Source: Pseudorhodoplanes sp. (GTDB lineage Bacteria; Pseudomonadota; Alphaproteobacteria; Rhizobiales; Xanthobacteraceae). From it: a stretch of 36,123 bases of DNA. The stretch covers positions 1-36,123 of the forward strand of contig JABARS010000041.1 of assembly GCA_019187085.1 (NCBI GenBank), in the 5' to 3' direction. Under the pieces are notes generated by a model. It worked only from the letters and a program-made list of their open reading frames with translations. It was not told the DNA's origin and searched no databases. Below are positions 33,010 to 36,123 of this stretch, piece after piece; the stretch's first letter is position 1; every line of letters begins with the position of its first letter. Both the position numbers and the translations under genes were made by a program.

Positions 33010-33750
33010 TCAATGGTGTCCCTTCAGGTCCAACGCCAAGCCGGCGGACAGCGCGTCCTCACGGAAGGCCTTGACCGCGTCGAGCGAAAGCTGGTCGCCG
33101 GTCTTGGTGCCCAAGGCCGGCAGTCTCTTCAGAACCTCGGTGGGCGCCGTGATAATGTGGCAGCCCATGCGGTCGGCTTCGATCACGTTGAACACTTCGC
33201 GGGTGGAGGCCCAGATGACTTCAACGTTCGGGGTCCGTCGCGCCCGCTGTACGGCATCCTTGGTCAGCGAACCATAGTCGATACCGAGATCCGCAAGCCG
33301 CCCGGCGAACACGGACACACAAGCGGGAGCACCACCGGCCAGCGCCTCCACTGCCCCCTCGACCTGCGCGGCGGTGAAAATTGCCGTCATGTTGATCTTG
33401 ACGCCGTCGGCCGAGAGCGCGCGCACGGCATCGAAAAGAAACTCGCCGCGCGTCGTCGACACCGGCAGCTTGACATAGACATTGGGACCCCAGTTCGCGA
33501 TCACGCGCGCCTGCGCGACCATCTCGGGAATGTCGTCGGAAAAAACCTCGAACGAAATATGCCGGTCCGGCACCGCGGCCACGAGGTCGCGCGCATAAGC
33601 CTCATAGTCGCGCACGCCCGCCTTCTTCAGCAGCGAGGGATTGGTGGTGAAGCCGGCGATCCAGGCGTTCTTCGCCATCTCGACGATTTGCGCCTTGTCG
33701 GCGCCATCGGTGAAAAGCTTCACCTTGAGGTCTTTTAGCGTGAGCGCCAT
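33010..33750 (-). CDS. Transaldolase family protein (class I aldolase)
   Basis: A 246-residue TIM-barrel protein of the short transaldolase/fructose-6-phosphate aldolase group. Markers are LFTDGADKAQI near 12-22, AGFTTNPSLLKKAGV near 32-46, the Schiff-base Lys K94 in NVYVKLPVSTTRGE, and GVKINMTAIFTAAQ. It moves dihydroxyacetone units between sugar phosphates or makes an aldol bond. It lies 49 bases after manC and before the dehydrogenase gene, so it may supply a sugar precursor for this polysaccharide cluster rather than act in central metabolism. Confidence 0.92.
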   Translation of the reverse strand: MALTLKDLKVKLFTDGADKAQIVEMAKNAWIAGFTTNPSLLKKAGVRDYEAYARDLVAAVPDRHISFEVFSDDIPEMVAQARVIANWGPNVYVKLPVSTTRGEFLFDAVRALSADGVKINMTAIFTAAQVEGAVEALAGGAPACVSVFAGRLADLGIDYGSLTKDAVQRARRTPNVEVIWASTREVFNVIEADRMGCHIITAPTEVLKRLPALGTKTGDQLSLDAVKAFREDALSAGLALDLKGHH

Positions 33751-33799
33751 ATGTCACTTTGCCCTGCGTATCGCATTACCCTGCCGGGATTGCCTTAGC

Positions 33800-35212
33800 C
33801 TATGACCGGCGATAATCGTCGGCGATGCGGATAATATCATCTTCGCCCAGATAGCTGCCGGTCTGGACCTCTATCAGTTCAAGGTCGATCTTACCCGGAT
33901 TCTCCAGCCGGTGCGGCGTACCGATCGGTATATAGATCGATTCGTTTTCGTGCAGCGTTTTAATCTCGTCTCCAATCGTCACTTTGGCGGTTCCGCGCAC
34001 CACGATCCAGTGCTCGGCCCGGTGATTATGATATTGCAGCGACAGCCGACCACCGGTTTTCACGACGATGCGCTTGACCTGGTAGCGGGATCCGTTGTCG
34101 AGTGACTGATAGCTCCCCCACGGTCGATGCACCCGCAGATGATCTTCGGTCACCTGCGGAGCGACTTCTTTCAGCTTCTGCACCAGCCGTTTCATGCCGT
34201 TGGTGTCTGCGCGATTGGCAATCAGCACGGCATCCTCGCTCGCCACAACAACGAGATTCTCGACGCCGAACAGGGCGACCAGCGGTTTCTCGCTCGAAGC
34301 GAACGAATTGCGGCTGGCGACGAAGACCGCCGACCCTTGCGCGGAATTTCCGTCCTCGTCGTGCGCCGACAATTCCCATACTGCCTGCCAGGAGCCGACA
34401 TCGGACCAGCCATAGGATACCGGGACGACCGCCGCACGCGCCGTCTTTTCCATGACGGCATAGTCGACCGAGGTGGCGTGAGCAGCCGAAAACGATTGCG
34501 GATCGAGCGTGACGAAACCGAGATCAACTCCGGCCTTCTCTATCGCCGCTGTCGCCGCTGCCGCGGTGGCCGGATCGGATGCCCGGTATTCGTCCAGGAA
34601 AACGCTGGCGCGGAAAACGAAATTTCCGGAATTCCAGAGGAATCCTTGCGAAATATAATCCTGCGCGGTTGCCGCATCGGGCTTCTCGACAAACTTGTCG
34701 ACTGTGAAAACGCCGTCCGTCAACGGCGCGCCCGGGCGAATATAGCCATATTCGGTCGCCGGTCGATCGCCGCGAACGCCGAACGTCACGATCCGGCCGC
34801 CGGCGGCCGCGCCGGCCGCCGCGCAGCACGCCTGCACGAACGCCGCCCGGTCGGTGACGACATGATCGGCCGCGAGCGCAACGACGACGGCATTGCTGCT
34901 GCGCTTGACCGCAAACGCTGCGCCCGCCGCGATGGCCGGACCAGAATCCCGCCGCACTGGCTCAAGCAGGATATCGGCCTCGGCGCCGATTTCGGCGAGC
35001 TGGTCGGCGACCAGAAAACGATACTGCCCGTTTGTAATCACGATCGGCTTGTCGAAAATCGAACGGTCCGCCACCCGCCGGACAGTTTCCTGGAAGGTCG
35101 AGTATTTCCCGAGCAACGAGAGAAATTGCTTCGGCCGCCCTTCGCGCGACGCAGGCCACAGCCGCGTGCCGGCCCCCCCGCACATGATCAAGGGCACGAT
35201 CAGATCAGCCAT
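33800..35212 (-). CDS. manC: Mannose-1-phosphate guanylyltransferase / mannose-6-phosphate isomerase
   Basis: A 470-residue bifunctional enzyme of the ManC/CpsB/AlgA type. The N-terminal nucleotidyltransferase has MCGGAGTRLWPASREGRPKQ at about 11-30, FVEKPD near 155 and the middle ALAADHVV segment. The C-terminal cupin has SLQYHNHRAEHWIVVRGTAK near 395-414, the metal site of type II phosphomannose isomerase. It makes GDP-mannose, for capsule or exopolysaccharide. Its start overlaps the epimerase stop by eight bases. Confidence 0.95.
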   Translation of the reverse strand: MADLIVPLIMCGGAGTRLWPASREGRPKQFLSLLGKYSTFQETVRRVADRSIFDKPIVITNGQYRFLVADQLAEIGAEADILLEPVRRDSGPAIAAGAAFAVKRSSNAVVVALAADHVVTDRAAFVQACCAAAGAAAGGRIVTFGVRGDRPATEYGYIRPGAPLTDGVFTVDKFVEKPDAATAQDYISQGFLWNSGNFVFRASVFLDEYRASDPATAAAATAAIEKAGVDLGFVTLDPQSFSAAHATSVDYAVMEKTARAAVVPVSYGWSDVGSWQAVWELSAHDEDGNSAQGSAVFVASRNSFASSEKPLVALFGVENLVVVASEDAVLIANRADTNGMKRLVQKLKEVAPQVTEDHLRVHRPWGSYQSLDNGSRYQVKRIVVKTGGRLSLQYHNHRAEHWIVVRGTAKVTIGDEIKTLHENESIYIPIGTPHRLENPGKIDLELIEVQTGSYLGEDDIIRIADDYRRS

Positions 35213-36123
35213 GATAAGCCCGGTACCATTCGACGAAATTCCTGACGCCGTGCGCGATCGGCGTGTCCGGACGGAACCCGACCTCCCGCCTCAGGTCGTC
35301 CACATCGGCATAGGTTTCCGGCACATCGCCCGGCTGCATGGGACGAAGCTCGCAGACTGCCTTCTTGCCGATCATCTCTTCCAGAAGGCTCACCACATAC
35401 GAAATCTCCACCGGTTTGTTATTACCGATATTATAAATCCGCCAGGGCGCTGCGCTGCGGGCCGGATCCGGCTTGTCGCCCGACCAATGCGGATCGGCGA
35501 CCGCTGGCCGATCGACCAGTCGCACCGCCGCTTCGGCGACATCGTCAATATAGGTGAAGTCCCGTCGCATATTGCCGTGGTTGAAGAGTTGTATCGGCCG
35601 GCCCGCCATGATGGAAGCCGCGAAAATCCACATGGCCATGTCGGGCCGGCCCCACGGACCATAGACGGTGAAAAACCGCAGGCCCGTCGCCGGCAGCCGG
35701 AACAGATGCGCGTAGGCATGCGCCATCAATTCGTTGGCCTTCTTGCTGGCAGCGTAGAGGCTGATCGGATGGTCGACATTGTCGGAGGTCCGGAACGGCA
35801 GTTTCGTATTCGCGCCATAGACCGATGACGAGGACGCAAACAGAAGGTGCCCGCAGCCATGATGCCGGCATCCCTCCAGTACATTGACGAAGCCTTGCAG
35901 GTTCGCATCGACATAGGCGTGCGGATCGACCAGCGAATGGCGCACGCCGGCCTGCGCGGCCAGATGCACGACGCGTGGAAACCGATAGGTCTCAAACAAC
36001 CCGGCGGTCGCAGCGCGCTCGGCAAGATCAAGGCGGGCAAATTCGAAATTGTCGAACTTGCGCAGTTCCGCGAGCCGCGCCTCCTTCAGCCGCGTGTCAT
36101 AATACGGGCTCAGATTGTCAACG
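35205..36123 (-). CDS. NAD-dependent sugar-nucleotide epimerase, UDP-glucuronate 4-epimerase-like (5' end outside window)
   Basis: The frame stays open up to the window edge at 36123, where it reads VDNLSPYYDTRLKEARLAEL, the typical stretch after the first Rossmann motif. The start and the GxxGxxG motif are therefore outside. Visible are VVHLAAQAGVRHSL, SSSVYGANTKLPF, the catalytic YAASKKANELMAHAYAHLF (Tyr-x-x-x-Lys) and VYGPWGRPDMAMWIFAASIM. These fit UDP-glucuronate 4-epimerases of capsule clusters, which give UDP-galacturonate. The C-terminus ends NFVEWYRAYHG. It heads the manC operon visible here. Confidence 0.93.
   Translation of the reverse strand, partial: VDNLSPYYDTRLKEARLAELRKFDNFEFARLDLAERAATAGLFETYRFPRVVHLAAQAGVRHSLVDPHAYVDANLQGFVNVLEGCRHHGCGHLLFASSSSVYGANTKLPFRTSDNVDHPISLYAASKKANELMAHAYAHLFRLPATGLRFFTVYGPWGRPDMAMWIFAASIMAGRPIQLFNHGNMRRDFTYIDDVAEAAVRLVDRPAVADPHWSGDKPDPARSAAPWRIYNIGNNKPVEISYVVSLLEEMIGKKAVCELRPMQPGDVPETYADVDDLRREVGFRPDTPIAHGVRNFVEWYRAYHG

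Overview
The window looks like a chromosomal segment of a GC-rich alphaproteobacterium, most likely of the order Hyphomicrobiales (Bradyrhizobium, Rhodopseudomonas or Pseudolabrys relatives). This rests on the GC-rich coding style, the CoxL-like molybdenum hydroxylase, cytochrome c', HupE/UreJ proteins and the style of the toxin-antitoxin genes. It was judged by eye from protein sequence, not by a search.

Left flank (1-16476), mostly minus strand and ordinary in coding style. A cut-off secreted protein lies at the edge. Next comes a TPP-riboswitch-controlled operon read thiM-thiE-thiD and then a Tat-exported TRAP-type binding protein, with every junction a 4-base overlap. Two overlapping HupE/UreJ-like membrane genes and a stand-alone Lrp/AsnC-type RAM-domain gene are on the plus strand. 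A DMT exporter, a dihaem cytochrome c, a cytochrome c', an orphan form-II CoxL-like molybdenum hydroxylase, an RND efflux pump with its adaptor, and murJ follow.

Accessory island (about 16480-30550). Its first part (16755-22903) is a toxin-antitoxin graveyard. It holds intact VapC/Phd, HigBA and RelE(Gp49-like)/XRE pairs, an intact MazE, and broken copies of HigA (two), VapC/Phd, MazF and a PIN toxin. These are mixed with transposase debris, the degenerate N-terminus of a TOTE conflict-system primase-helicase, and the last residues of a tyrosine recombinase. Most modules keep a short palindrome just upstream that looks like the autoregulatory operator. The second part (23008-29264) is phage-derived: Gp157, a Rad52-like annealing protein fused to an HNH domain, two XRE repressors, small unknowns, a large terminase, a DUF5681 protein and a ParB-methyltransferase fusion. 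No portal, capsid, tail, integrase or lysis gene is visible, so this is a stripped prophage or a satellite-like element. A VapBC pair with a clear promoter and operator closes the island.

Right flank (30556-36123), minus strand, is a surface-polysaccharide sugar cluster. It is read UDP-glucuronate 4-epimerase-like (cut by the window edge), ManC, transaldolase, Gfo/Idh/MocA dehydrogenase and DegT/WbpE-like aminotransferase. The last two probably oxidise and then aminate a UDP-sugar. The island lies between the 3' end of this cluster and murJ.

No rRNA, tRNA or CRISPR array was recognised.
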